14,933 nt of DNA, taken from Baffinella frigidus (Eukaryota > Cryptophyceae > Cryptomonadales > Baffinellaceae). Location: assembly GCA_026770585.1 (NCBI GenBank), contig MU646335.1, positions 1,013,596 to 1,028,528 of the forward strand. Reading direction: 5' to 3'. Under the pieces are notes generated by a model. The model saw nothing but the letters and a program-made list of their open reading frames with translations, had not been told where the DNA came from and searched no databases. The stretch's first letter is position 1. Each line of letters begins with the position of its first letter. Position numbers and translations under genes: made by a program. Below are positions 1 through 6,869 of the stretch, piece by piece.

Positions 1-670
1 TGCCGGCGGGGCCCGTCGTGGGTTCGAGGCCACAAGACGCCTTTTCAGGCCGTAAAAAGGGCTGTTCACCAGCCTGCCGGCGGGGCCCGTCCCATAGCCT
101 CGCTACACGACTCTGGAATCGGTCACAACAGTGTTGTGATCAACGACAGCCCGACCGCAGCAAGCTGTCTCTTGCGAGGGCCTCCCCTGGCCAGAGCGAT
201 GTGCATAGAAGTTGGGCCAACAATGCAACAATGCCAAACGTTGACGATTTAGAATTGCGTGCCACACGATCGTGAATTCGGGAGGCAGGTTGCGGTGTAC
301 ACGGACCGGCCTCGTGTCCGTGACAGTTTTCACTGTTTGAGCAGTACCGTAAATGCGAGGAGGTTTCCCGTCAGGGTTGAGATCCTGACCTCGAGGGGGG
401 TTGCGGGGTTGTGGAGCAGGTGCGGGGTTGCGCTCAGCCGCGCGGCTCGCGCGCACGCGGAGGCTCACGCGGTGCGTTCCCTCCGCCTCACACTATCCCC
501 ACGGGCCGTGTAAACTCGTAACAAATGCGTGCTTCCCAAACTCGGTGCGTTCCCTGCGCCTTCGTTTCATGTGGTTCCTCCAGCCTCTGAGGCACCACTT
601 GAGACGTGGGACGTGCACGCGGTGACTCCCCCCTGTCACCACTTGACTTGTCCGCATTATGTGATTATGT
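1..670. other. GC-rich stretch without a recognisable gene
   Basis: No convincing coding region is visible; the open frames are short, overlap on both strands and match nothing I recognise. Small duplications are present. A 17 bp direct repeat (TGCCGGCGGGGCCCGTC) lies at 1-17 and 75-91. An 18 bp near-identical repeat (GGTGCGTTCCCTCCGCCT, one mismatch) lies at 471-488 and 544-561. TGCGGGGTTG occurs twice, at 401-410 and 421-430 approximately. Confidence 0.6.
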
Positions 671-673
671 CCC

Positions 674-786
674 CTGTGTCTAAAGTGGTGTGCCGCATGC
701 GTCTTAAGTGGCCTGCGTCTAAAGTGGTGTATATCCTACGTCTAAAGTGGTCGTGCGTCTAAAGTGGTCCTGCGTCTAAAGTAGCC
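674..786. repeat. Degenerate tandem repeat, TGCGTCTAAAGTGGT units
   Basis: Six tandem units of roughly 16-24 bp are built on TGCGTCTAAAGTGGT plus a variable spacer. They start near 674, 698, 714, 737, 754 and 771. The last three are nearly regular at 16-17 bp. A single further unit (TGTCTAAAGTGGCCGCGT) lies about 900 bp away at 1671-1688 and best matches the last unit of the array. The intervening DNA may therefore have been inserted into a longer array, but this is inference. Confidence 0.8.
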
Positions 787-837
787 GCGTGCGATCAGGC
801 GACGGCGTTCTTCGAGGCTGCGGCGAAACCCCGCACG

Positions 838-1224
838 GATGCTGGCGACGCGGTACCCACCCTTTTTAAATATCGATTATAGGCGTTTTGTACGGAGTTG
901 GTCACGTTTCCCCCCGAAAAGCGGGTCGACACGTGACCAAACATATGAAAATTACTACACACTACCTCATTTGCACAGCTTCCCGGGTTTAAAAAAGGGA
1001 TTTTGCTCCGCCCCGCGCTGATGCGGGCGACGCGGTACCCAAGCGCCCTTTTTAAATGTCGATCACAGGCGTTTTGTAAGGAGTTGGTCACGTGTCCCCC
1101 CGAAAAGCGGGTCGACACGTGACCAAATACATGAAAATTACTACACACTACCTCACTTGTACAACTTCCCGGGTTTTAAAAAGGGTGTTTGATCCGCCCC
1201 GCGCTCATGCAGGCGACGCGGTAC
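838..1224. repeat. 182/186 bp tandem repeat with an internal CACGTG hairpin
   Basis: Two full units (838-1019 and 1020-1205) and the first ~19 bp of a third (1206-1224) are very similar. Each begins near GCGACGCGGTACCCA. Each contains a hairpin around a C-run/GCGGG loop: GGTCACGTTT/ACACGTGACC at 900-909/929-938, and the perfect 10 bp pair GGTCACGTGT/ACACGTGACC at 1086-1095/1115-1124. The minus-strand open frame over both units repeats itself only because the DNA does, so I do not call it a gene. Confidence 0.9.
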
Positions 1225-1289
1225 TCCTCCACTCCCCCACACGGGACTGTGTCCCCAGAGACACCCTCAGACAGCAGGCTAGGGGATGT

Positions 1290-1455
1290 TCATAGGCTAA
1301 CGTCCTGAAAATGGGGTAGTTAGGCCTACGGCGTTGCTTAGGACCTCCTACCGTAGGCCGAGGGATCCTAGGACCAAAACGTCTCGGCCTACGGTAGGAG
1401 GTCCTAGGCAATGCCGTAGGCCTAACTACCCCGTTTTCAGGCCGTTACCCTATTA
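1290..1455 (+). mobile_element. Fold-back element family 1, copy 1 (166 bp, 4 bp TSD)
   Basis: This is a near-complete inverted repeat. Arms of 65 bp at 1298-1362 and 1383-1447 differ at about four positions and enclose a 20 bp loop. The ends are TCATAGGCTAACG and CGTTACCCTATTA, which are imperfect terminal inverted repeats of each other (11 of 13). The element is flanked by a perfect 4 bp direct repeat, ATGT (1286-1289 and 1456-1459), as expected of a target-site duplication. It has no coding capacity. Related copies lie at 4698-4862 and 8201-8374. The superfamily is unassigned; 4 bp duplications occur in several DNA transposon groups. Confidence 0.9.
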
Positions 1456-1547
1456 ATGTGGCAGAAGCTGTGGGTATCAGGGACGCGTATCCGCCTACCC
1501 TTCCCCCCCAATGCTGAATGCTTTTGGATTCGTTGAGGGCGAGCCAT

Positions 1548-1650
1548 ACAGCGGGCTACGAAGGGATTTTCGGCGTGACTCTGACCAAGAATCGGTTAGG
1601 ATATCCGTAGGAACAACCCTGTGTGCCTACGGATGGCCAACCGTAGGGTC
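1548..1650 (+). repeat. Dispersed repeat, partner at 9890-9990
   Basis: A 28 bp block starting ACAGCGGGCTACGAA and ending TTTTCGGCG (1548-1575) recurs at 9890-9917 with one mismatch. In both places it is followed about 30 bp later by a weaker match built on TATCCGTA and CCGTAGGG. Here that part forms a perfect 9 bp stem, ATCCGTAGG/CCTACGGAT (1603-1611/1626-1634). A third relative of the hairpin part lies at 8115-8160, at the end of the 31 bp array. Confidence 0.75.
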
Positions 1651-1696
1651 CTCGGGATTATCTTGTTGAGTGTCTAAAGTGGCCGCGTGGTCTACT

Positions 1697-1841
1697 TCTG
1701 TCCAACTTCGATTTCGTCTCCCCATCAATTCGCCCCCCCAAAATTTCTCAGGTAAATTTCACGGGGGGGGGCGTAAAAACTTACCTGATAAATTTGGGGT
1801 GGGGGCGAATTGATGGGCAGCTGAAATCCAAGTGGGACAGA
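1697..1841. repeat. Long inverted repeat (about 60 bp arms) with a G-run loop
   Basis: The left arm 1697-1755 pairs with the right arm 1781-1841. The outer 27 bp carry about five mismatches, the segment CCCATCAATTCG is perfect, and the inner part has a C/G run of differing length. The 25 bp loop contains a run of nine G. The length of about 145 bp and the absence of coding sequence resemble a MITE. No target duplication is obvious. Confidence 0.8.
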
Positions 1842-1936
1842 GCTAGGTGGTTCCTGCTATGCGATCAAGAAGCTCTGCATCCATCCTCCCGCGTGTCTCA
1901 TGCATCCACCACTGAGTACTTCTCTATTGTTTTGTC

Positions 1937-2296
1937 TTTACTCTCGAGCCTCAAGTTGAGTGATCCAAAAGTCTATGATCCTCATGCCGGACCCGCTCAC
2001 GGCTCTCGGGTACTGACACAGGTGACATCGGCGCTGGTGCGGCTGAGCTGTTCCCGCTGGACGCTGCAACAACAAAAACCAATCCAAACAGCAGTGAGAA
2101 ACGAACCCCAATCCACTGCGAGATGCAGCGGCGTCTACCCCTTCTCATCTTGCGCGTGCATACCTTCGCGCGCAGGTGACAGTTTTTACTCTCGAGCCTC
2201 AAGTTGAGTGATCCAAACGTCTATGATCTTCATGCCGGACCTGCTCACGGCGCTCGGGTACTGGCGCAGGTGACACAGGCGCTGGTGCGGCTGAGC
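1937..2296. repeat. 112 bp direct duplication, period 248 bp
   Basis: Copy 1 is 1937-2048 and copy 2 is 2185-2296, equal in length and differing at roughly a dozen sites. Both copies stay open in one plus frame and in one minus frame. The differences in the plus frame are mostly replacements (for example K/N, P/L, S/A and T/A), which does not favour conserved coding. The spacer between copies ends with GCGCAGGTGACA, which recurs inside copy 2. Remnant exons cannot be excluded, but I recognise no protein family. Confidence 0.85.
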
Positions 2297-2569
2297 ACGC
2301 TGCACGCACTCTTCCTCCTCGAATCAGCCTCGGGAGACCTTCTTGCATCCGGCTTCCTCTCTCCCGCCCAGGCCCCGCTCCCCCAGGTGCCCCCCCCTTC
2401 CTTCTCATACGTGGTCCGAATGCGTGTTTCCGAGCAGGGTCCCTCCCCGAGGACTGTTGCACTCTGAAGGAGTTAAGACAGTCGGACGACTCTACGACCC
2501 ACTTGGTGGTGTTTTGTTTTGCAGCGCGGTTTGCTGTGACCCGCTCAACCGCTGACCGTGTGCCGCAGG

Positions 2570-2635
2570 AGGCTCATAACGTGATTGTTTCAGGCTCATA
2601 ACGTGACTGTTTGAGGCTCATAACGTGACTGTGTG
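2570..2635 (+). repeat. 22 bp tandem repeat, three units
   Basis: Three units starting AGGCTCATAACGTGACTGTT lie at 2570-2591, 2592-2613 and 2614-2635. They differ at only a few positions. The array is bracketed by the similar sequences GTGTGCCGCAGGAGG and GTGTGCCTCAGGAGG. Confidence 0.9.
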
Positions 2636-2740
2636 CCTCAGGAGGCGCTCCTGGGGCTGCTGCCGGCTGTGCGACGCGAGGCTGTCTCCCTCATGGAGGT
2701 CCGTCCCTTCCAGTGTCACTACGGGAAACCCCTGGCCTGT

Positions 2741-2798
2741 ATTTCGCCTAAGTCATTTCACCCTCAAATATTTCGCCTAAGTCATTTCACCCTTAAAT
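2741..2798 (+). repeat. 29 bp tandem repeat, two full units
   Basis: ATTTCGCCTAAGTCATTTCA followed by CCCTCAAAT or CCCTTAAAT occurs at 2741-2769 and 2770-2798 with one difference. A third unit starts at 2799 and decays after about 10 bp. Confidence 0.9.
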
Positions 2799-2868
2799 AT
2801 TCCGCCTTGAGGCTGCTTAAGGCTGCCGGCGGTACGCCGCGAGGTTGTCTCGCTCATGGAGGTGACCC

Positions 2869-3053
2869 ACACCCTCCACCCTCCACCCTACATCCTACAC
2901 CCTGTACCCTGTACCCTACGCCCTACACCAACACCCTACACACGAGGCTGTCTCCCTCATGGAGGTCCGTCCCGTACCCTACACCCTGCACCCTACACCC
3001 TACACCCTACACCCTACACCCTATACCCTACACCCTACACCCTACACCCTACA
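2869..3053 (-). repeat. Telomere-like CCCTACA heptamer array
   Basis: Positions 2977-3053 are about eleven near-perfect CCCTACA heptamers (TGTAGGG on the other strand). A degenerate block of the same kind lies at 2869-2940. The two are separated by one GAGGCTGTCTCCCTCATGGA module. The unit differs by one base from the plant-type CCCTAAA telomere repeat. Its orientation is opposite to the G-rich arrays at 7.3 and 14.8 kb. The three forward frames give seven-residue periodic peptides, which are by-products of the 7 bp period. Confidence 0.9.
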
Positions 3054-3120
3054 CCTCGCTGCGCTTTCCCGCGTACCGCGCCCCGATACCCACGGACCCA
3101 CGCAAAGACGAGGCTGTCGC

Positions 3121-3313
3121 GCTCATGTTCATAGTAACACAACCTATAATAAGTTGTGTAAAGTAACTCGTTATGGTACAAATTATAAAACGAGACCTCG
3201 TTTAAAAAGAAATTGAAGCCCTTTTTAGTTTTAAATGGCCTTTGTTTGATAATTTGTACCAGAACGAGTTGCTTTGCAAAACTAACTATGGATTGCGTCA
3301 CTATTAATGTGAG
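3121..3313. repeat. AT-rich 193 bp imperfect hairpin
   Basis: The left part 3121-3213 is an imperfect reverse complement of 3222-3313 (roughly 75-80% by eye). The best block contains AACTCGTT.TGGTACAAATTAT on both arms. It is much more AT-rich than its surroundings. A 16 bp direct repeat, CCTCGCTGCGCTTTCC, lies at 3054-3069 and 3320-3335 and so brackets the hairpin plus its left flank. Confidence 0.75.
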
Positions 3314-3463
3314 GTGTGTCCTCGCTGCGCTTTCCTTTCCAGTATATATATCGTATTTTTATACATTATCTTATATAATCCAGCCCCTGAAGCGTCGCCG
3401 CATGTTTTTGTACCAGGAAAGCGCTCATGTTTCGATGGTTGTGGGAATGTCAGACAGCGGCGA

Positions 3464-3603
3464 ATTTCATCTCGGAAGATAACTGAATCAGTTTTTCATT
3501 ACGAGATTGAAATTACTTAGGGCGTAGTAGATTTAATTAGGCCTCCTAATTGAATGAACAGGTCTAATTAGGGAACTGATTCAGGTATCTTTCGAGATGA
3601 AAT
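3464..3603 (+). mobile_element. Fold-back element family 5, copy 1 (about 140 bp)
   Basis: The terminal inverted repeats of about 32 bp (3462-3493 and 3574-3605) begin ATTTCATCTCGGAAGATAAC and differ at two positions. The centre holds a second palindrome around TTTAATTAGG/CCTAATTGAA. A second copy with the same ends and the same central palindrome lies at 10592-10742. No clear target duplication is seen at either copy. Confidence 0.85.
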
Positions 3604-3707
3604 TCTGATGGGCCACCTCACCCGCGCCTAGTGGCGTGCCCGGCTGGATTTCGCTCGGTAACACCCTAGATTTCGCGATGGTATGGGAATCCAAAAAAAT
3701 CCTTTTC

Positions 3708-3889
3708 TTGCAGGCGTGGAGTATCCCCGACGGAGCCAGGGCACTCGAAACATCCACTTTTGACATCTTTCAAGGGAAATTCCTTGAATTCGTAAGTCAG
3801 CCGCGACAGATCTGTTGCGGATAAGGCGTCGGTTTCTCTCGATCATTCTCGCGTGGCACGTTGCAGGCATGGAGTATCCCTGACGGAGC
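3708..3889 (+). repeat. 29 bp direct repeat at 3708-3736 and 3861-3889
   Basis: TTGCAGGCGTGGAGTATCCC followed by CGACGGAGC occurs twice, with two differences. The copies bracket the dispersed repeat at 3745-3845. Confidence 0.85.
3745..3845 (+). repeat. Dispersed repeat with an AGATCT-centred palindrome; inverted partner at 10744-10843
   Basis: About 100 bp here match the reverse complement of 10744-10843. Shared blocks include CATCCACTTTTGACATCTTT, GGATAAGGCGTCGGTTT and a palindrome centred on AGATCT. Here the palindrome is CCGCGACAGATCTGTTGCGG (3801-3820). At the partner it is the perfect 16 bp ACGCCAGATCTGGCGT (10770-10785). Several stem positions differ between copies but still pair. Confidence 0.8.
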
Positions 3890-4337
3890 GCTTGCGTCTG
3901 CGATTGGAGCGTCGCATGGGGACTATGTCACGTAACATCCCACTCTTATCATTATTATTTTCTTCTTCTTCTTCTTCTACTTCTTCTTCTTCTTCTTCTT
4001 TGTTACCCTCAGAGCCAAAGTGATCAACTGAAAAACCTACCACCGCTTACGTCTGCGATTGGAGCTTCGCATGGGGACTACGTTACGTAACATCCCTCTC
4101 TTCTTCTTCTTCTCCTCCTCCTCCTTCATTTTCTTCTTCTTCCTCTTCTTCTTTTTCTTCTTCTTCGTCGTGCTCTTCTTCTTCGTCTTTTTCTAAACCC
4201 TCAGTGCCTTTCTTCTTCTTTTCTTCTTCTTCCTTATTACCCTCAGAGCATTTTCACCCTCAGAGCGCTTGCGTCTGCTATTGGAGCGTCACATGCGGAA
4301 TACGTTACGTAAGATCCCACCCAACCGGCCCAAGCTT

Positions 4338-4447
4338 ACAGGGCTACCTCCCTCATAAGAAGGCGCACCCCCTAGGACCCTACAGTAGGCTTGTACCCGG
4401 TGGTCTTAGGGGGGGGGGGGGCTGTCTTATGAACGAGGCACCCCTGT
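4338..4447 (+). mobile_element. Fold-back element family 3, copy A (110 bp)
   Basis: The left end ACAGGGCTACCTCCCTCATA pairs with the right end TGAACGAGGCACCCCTGT. The core holds CCTAGGACCCTACAGTAGGC and a run of 12 G. It resembles the copies at 5107-5239, 5974-6098 and 6159-6283 but its arms are the most diverged. Confidence 0.8.
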
Positions 4448-4469
4448 ACTCTCCGCTCACTGAATCGGT

Positions 4470-4572
4470 ATCCCTGAAGTGGCGAGTAGGCTCATACGCC
4501 CTACCGTAGGGCCCGAGGACCTGCCTAGGACCTCGTGGGGGTCAATTTTGACCCCCTCACCACTTAAGGGAT
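4470..4572 (+). mobile_element. Fold-back element family 2, copy 1 (103 bp)
   Basis: The ends are ATCCCTGAAGTGG and CCACTTAAGGGAT. The left half has GTAGGCTCATACGCCCTACC; the right half has its own perfect 20 bp hairpin (GGGGGTCAA/TTGACCCCC). The same ends and nearly the same length (102-103 bp) are found at 5331-5432 and 5523-5625, which supports these boundaries. No clear target duplication. Confidence 0.8.
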
Positions 4573-4697
4573 ATCACAGAATGCGTCTGCTATTGGAGCG
4601 TCGTATGGGGTCTACGTTATTACTACGTTATGTTCACTCCCGCTCTTTTTCGTCGTCTTCTTTATTACCCTCCGAGCCTTTTGAAAAGTGATCAACT

Positions 4698-4862
4698 TCA
4701 TAGGCTAACGGACTAAAAATGCGGTAGTTAGGCCTACGGTATTGCCTGCCGTAGGCCGTAGGGCTCCTATGACCAAAAATTCCTAGGATTTTGGCCTACA
4801 GTAGGAGGTCCTTGGCAATCCCGTAGGCCTAACTACCCCATGTTTAGTCCATTACCCCATTA
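4698..4862 (+). mobile_element. Fold-back element family 1, copy 2 (165 bp, 4 bp TSD)
   Basis: It has the same ends as 1290-1455: TCATAGGCTAACG at the left and a CCCATTA end at the right. The flanking direct repeat is AACT (4694-4697 and 4863-4866), extendable by one T. It sits in a GTGATCAACT segment ending a TTC-rich module. The corresponding segment of the first module (4020-4030) has GTGATCAACTG without an insertion, acting as a paralogous empty site. Confidence 0.9.
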
Positions 4863-5106
4863 AACTTCTACCTAGCTTACCTCTTGAGGCTCGCGTACAG
4901 TGCCTTGCTTGGAAAGCGAGGGGGCAAGTGGGTCGGGGTTTTACTTCAACTCCCATGGGGAGCTGAAGCCCAGTACACACTGAACGCGACTGGTACCAAT
5001 CTTTGGATTCGTACCCGAATTGAACAGATCCGTCTCCCCCCTCGCTATCCGACCAAGACTGTGTCTCGGTGGGGTCCGTTCCGGTACACCTGTGTCATTG
5101 AGGTGC
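4863..5106. other. Spacer without a recognisable gene; short hairpin
   Basis: A frame stays open through this stretch and into the next fold-back, but the protein matches no family I know and its last ~20 residues come from the repeat element. The only structure is a short stem, CTTCAACTCCC/GGGGAGCTGAAG, at 4944-4968. Confidence 0.5.
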
Positions 5107-5239
5107 TACATGGGTACCTCGCTCATAAGAAACGCCCACCCCCCCTAGGACCACCATAGGGCCCTACGCGGCCCCTAGGCGTAGCCCTACTGTAGGGTCC
5201 TATGAAGAGGCGGTTTCTTATGAGCGACATACCCCTGTA
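5107..5239 (+). mobile_element. Fold-back element family 3, copy B (about 133 bp)
   Basis: The left end TACATGGGTACCTCGCTCAT pairs with a right end containing TTATGAGCGACATACCCCTG. CTCATAAGAAAC is perfectly matched between the arms. The middle is full of short palindromes on CCTAGGACC, GGGCCCTA and CCTACTGTAGG. It abuts the start of the 92/192 bp tandem repeat. Confidence 0.85.
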
Positions 5240-5330
5240 CATCGATTCCTCTGATTATGTGATAAATCGTCGCAGGGTGCTTCGGGGTTCGTCCTCTGAT
5301 TCTGTGATGCAGCATTTTTGATTATGTGAT

Positions 5331-5432
5331 ATCCCTTAAGTGCCCAGTAGGCTCATACGCCCTACGGTAGGGCACTAGGACCTGCCTAGCACGAGTTAGG
5401 GTGAATATTCACCCTATGGTCACTTGAGGGGT
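5331..5432 (+). mobile_element. Fold-back element family 2, copy 2 (102 bp)
   Basis: Ends ATCCCTTAAGTG and CACTTGAGGGGT. The left half has CAGTAGGCTCATACGCCCTA; the right half has the perfect 18 bp palindrome AGGGTGAATATTCACCCT. It lies between GATTATGTGAT and ATCGAT in the first tandem unit, in the same orientation as the copy at 4470 and opposite to the one at 5523. Confidence 0.85.
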
Positions 5433-5522
5433 ATCGATTTTTCTGATGCTGTGATACATCGGCACTGGGTGCTTCCGGGTCCGTCCTCTGATTCTGTGAT
5501 GCAGCAATTTCGATTATGTGAT

Positions 5523-5625
5523 ATCCCTTAAGTGGACATGCCCACAAATTTGAGGGCCTAGAGGTCCTAGGCAGGTCCTAGGGCCCTACCGTAGGGCGTA
5601 TGAGCCTACTGGGCACTTAAGGGAT
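5523..5625 (-). mobile_element. Fold-back element family 2, copy 3 (103 bp, inverted)
   Basis: Ends ATCCCTTAAGTG and CACTTAAGGGAT. The block reading CAGTAGGCTCATACGCCCTA in the sister copy appears here as its reverse complement near the right end, so the element is inverted. It occupies the same position in the tandem unit as the copy at 5331. A near-palindrome GCCCACAAATTTGAGGGC takes the place of the sister's inner hairpin. Confidence 0.85.
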
Positions 5626-5839
5626 ATCGATACCTCTGATACTGTGATACATCGTCGCAGGGCGCTTCCGGGTCCGTCCTCTGATTCTGTGATGCAGCAA
5701 TTTCGATTATGTGATGTATCGATTCCTCTGATTATGTGATGCATCGCCGCAGGGCGCTGCGGGATTTCGCGCGGCAAGAGCCTCTCAATGATTCGGACGT
5801 CTCGCCAGCCTTCCTGGCTTCGCTCGCACCCCTCAAGGA

Positions 5840-5940
5840 GGCTGCCCGCGCGCGCCTCTGAGAGAGAGCGAGAGAGAGAGCGAGAGAGAGAGAGAGAGCG
5901 AGAGAGAGAGCAAGAGAGGCTGCCCGCAGGCGCCTCTGAG
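5840..5940 (+). repeat. GA microsatellite bracketed by a 23 bp direct repeat
   Basis: A (GA)n tract with scattered GAGC units, about 5861-5917, lies between GGCTGCCCGCGCGCGCCTCT (5840-5859, continuing GAG) and GGCTGCCCGCAGGCGCCTCT (5918-5937, continuing GAG). The same arrangement appears in the opposite orientation at 6983-7073. Confidence 0.9.
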
Positions 5941-5973
5941 GCGACACCACCCCGGGATGAATTACGGTGGGTC

Positions 5974-6098
5974 CTACAGGGGTACCTCGCTCATGAGAAA
6001 ACGCCTCCCCCTAGGACCCTTCAGTAGGCCTATGCCTGTGGCCCTATGACGGGCCTACGGGGAGGGGGCAGTTTCTGATGAGCCAGGTATCCATGTAG
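5974..6098 (+). mobile_element. Fold-back element family 3, copy C (125 bp)
   Basis: The left end CTACAGGGGTACCTCGCTCA pairs with a right end containing TGATGAGCCAGGTATCCATG. The core has CCCCCTAGGACCCTTCAGTA and GGGCCTACGGGGAGGGGGCA. It has the same length as copy D, which supports the boundaries. No target duplication is seen. Confidence 0.85.
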
Positions 6099-6099
6099 C

Positions 6100-6340
6100 G
6101 TAACAGTTTCTCGAACGCAAGAACACGGGCGCGCCTAGGGCCTACATTAGGCCTATCCCTACAGGGGTACCTCGCTCATAAGAAACCGCCTCCCCCTTGG
6201 ACCCTACAGTAGGCTCATGCCTAGGGCCCTACAGTGGCCCTAGGGGGGGGGGGCAGTTTCTTATGAGCGAGGTACCCCTGTAGTACCCCACGGTGGGCAT
6301 AAGGGCGGGGGCGGGCTCTTGTACTCGAGGCACCCCTGTA
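6100..6340 (+). mobile_element. Fold-back element family 4, interrupted copy
   Basis: 6100-6158 aligns with the left half of the element at 6373-6495 (shared TACATTAGGCCTAT/TACCGTAGGCCTAT context). 6284-6340 aligns with its right half (GGCTCTTGTACTCGAGGCAC against GTGCTCTTGATTTCGAGTAA, then CCCCTGTA). The 125 bp family 3 element D separates the halves. I read this as insertion of D into an older family 4 copy. Confidence 0.7.
6159..6283 (+). mobile_element. Fold-back element family 3, copy D (125 bp, nested)
   Basis: The ends CTACAGGGGTACCTCGCTCA and TGAGCGAGGTACCCCTGTAG are perfect reverse complements, and the match continues through ATAAGAAA. The core holds CCCTACAGTAGG, GGGCCCTACAG and a run of 11 G. 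Its flanks TATCC (6154-6158) and TACCC (6284-6288) agree at four of five bases and could be a decayed duplication. Confidence 0.85.
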
Positions 6341-6372
6341 TTTATCAAGAACGTGTACATGTGAGCTTACCG

Positions 6373-6495
6373 CTACAGGGGTTACTCGAAATTAAGGACA
6401 CGCACCGCCCTAGGGTCCTACCGTAGGCCTATGCCTAGGAGCATAGGACCACCTTAGGGGCGGTGCGTGCTCTTGATTTCGAGTAACCCCTGTAG
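6373..6495 (+). mobile_element. Fold-back element family 4, intact copy (123 bp)
   Basis: Arms of about 40 bp (6373-6412 and 6456-6495) start CTACAGGGGTTACTCGAAAT and differ at about three positions. The core contains CCTACCGTAGGCCTATGCCT and CCTAGGAGCATAGGACC. The first eleven bases of the ends are the same as in family 3, but the next 30 are unrelated. No clear target duplication. Confidence 0.85.
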
Positions 6496-6869
6496 TTGGA
6501 AGCACGCGCTGGGGCAAACTTTCTGCTTTACAATCGACAATCCTGAGGCTGGTCGCGTTGCGCGTGACCACTCGAGTCTGCCCGTGGCCTTTTTCTTCAA
6601 TGTTGGTTTTACGCTAGCGTCCATAATTTGTACATGAGTTGGTTACGTTGAGCACGGATTCATACGAATCCATTCACAGAGGTTGTACGAAGCCACTTGC
6701 AGATTTTAAGCAAAGGCCCCGATCAGTCTTGAGAGGGAAAGCGGGTCGAGGAGGAGGCGGAGGCTCTCCGGTGGACCTCCTGAACCATTGCCTCGAGGAC
6801 ACTGTCCACAAGTCCTCGAAGCTTTGGTTCAGGAGGAGGAGGCGGCTGTCCGGTGCTCATGATGCGAGG
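6496..6869. other. Stretch without a recognisable feature
   Basis: A mixed sequence with a few GGAGGAGG-type purine runs. I see no RNA gene, fold-back or tandem array. The start of a long open frame lies here (6639), but the rest of that frame is repeat DNA. Confidence 0.5.

Larger units (their letters stand above)
2678..3134 (+). repeat. Dispersed GAGGCTGTCTCCCTCATGGA blocks, four copies
   Basis: The block GAGGCTGTCTCCCTCATGGA, usually continuing GGTCCGTCCC, starts at 2678, 2841, 2944 and 3110. The last copy is shortened and altered. The copies alternate with other tandem repeats (29 bp units, then CCCTACA heptamers), giving a mosaic. This suggests repeated segmental duplication of a short module. 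Confidence 0.75.
3890..4690 (+). repeat. Composite TTC-rich tandem module, four copies
   Basis: Each module starts with about 55 bp containing GCGTCTGCGATTGGAGCGTC and TACGTTACGTAA, passes into a (TTC)n polypyrimidine tract, and ends near TTACCCTCAGAGC. The copies start near 3890, 4044, 4266 and 4582. The TTC tracts are at 3961-4001, 4096-4194, 4208-4234 and 4644-4660. The third copy is interrupted by fold-backs at 4338-4447 and 4470-4572. The fourth ends in a GTGATCAACT segment also present at the end of the first, and it carries another fold-back there. The homopurine/homopyrimidine tracts could form triplex DNA. Confidence 0.85.
5241..5770 (+). repeat. Higher-order tandem repeat (92 bp unit, expanded to 192-193 bp)
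   Basis: Units start with ATCGATTCCTCTGAT-like sequence at 5241, 5433, 5626 and 5718. The third is 92 bp. The first two are 192 and 193 bp because each ends with a 102-103 bp family 2 fold-back placed directly after GATTATGTGAT. The junction without a fold-back is at 5711-5722 (GTGATGTATCGA). Within the unit, CTCTGATT.TGTGAT occurs twice. The fourth unit is partial. Confidence 0.9.

Noticed and set aside
12-46. GGGTTCGAGGCC followed by GACGCCTTTT, resembling a tRNA T-arm, acceptor end and Pol III terminator
   Set aside because: The T-stem does not pair properly and the rest of a tRNA would lie before the window; too weak to call.
790-1670. Large insertion splitting the TCTAAAGTGGCCGCGT array
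   Set aside because: Only one unit lies on the far side and no inserted element with matching ends could be defined, so it is mentioned only as a possibility.
2633-3166. 177-residue frame with PYTLHPT-like periodic peptides
   Set aside because: The seven-residue period comes from reading the 7 bp CCCTACA array through three codon phases.
4884-5159. 91-residue frame with ordinary composition
   Set aside because: It is short, has no recognised homology, and its C-terminus is encoded by fold-back element B.
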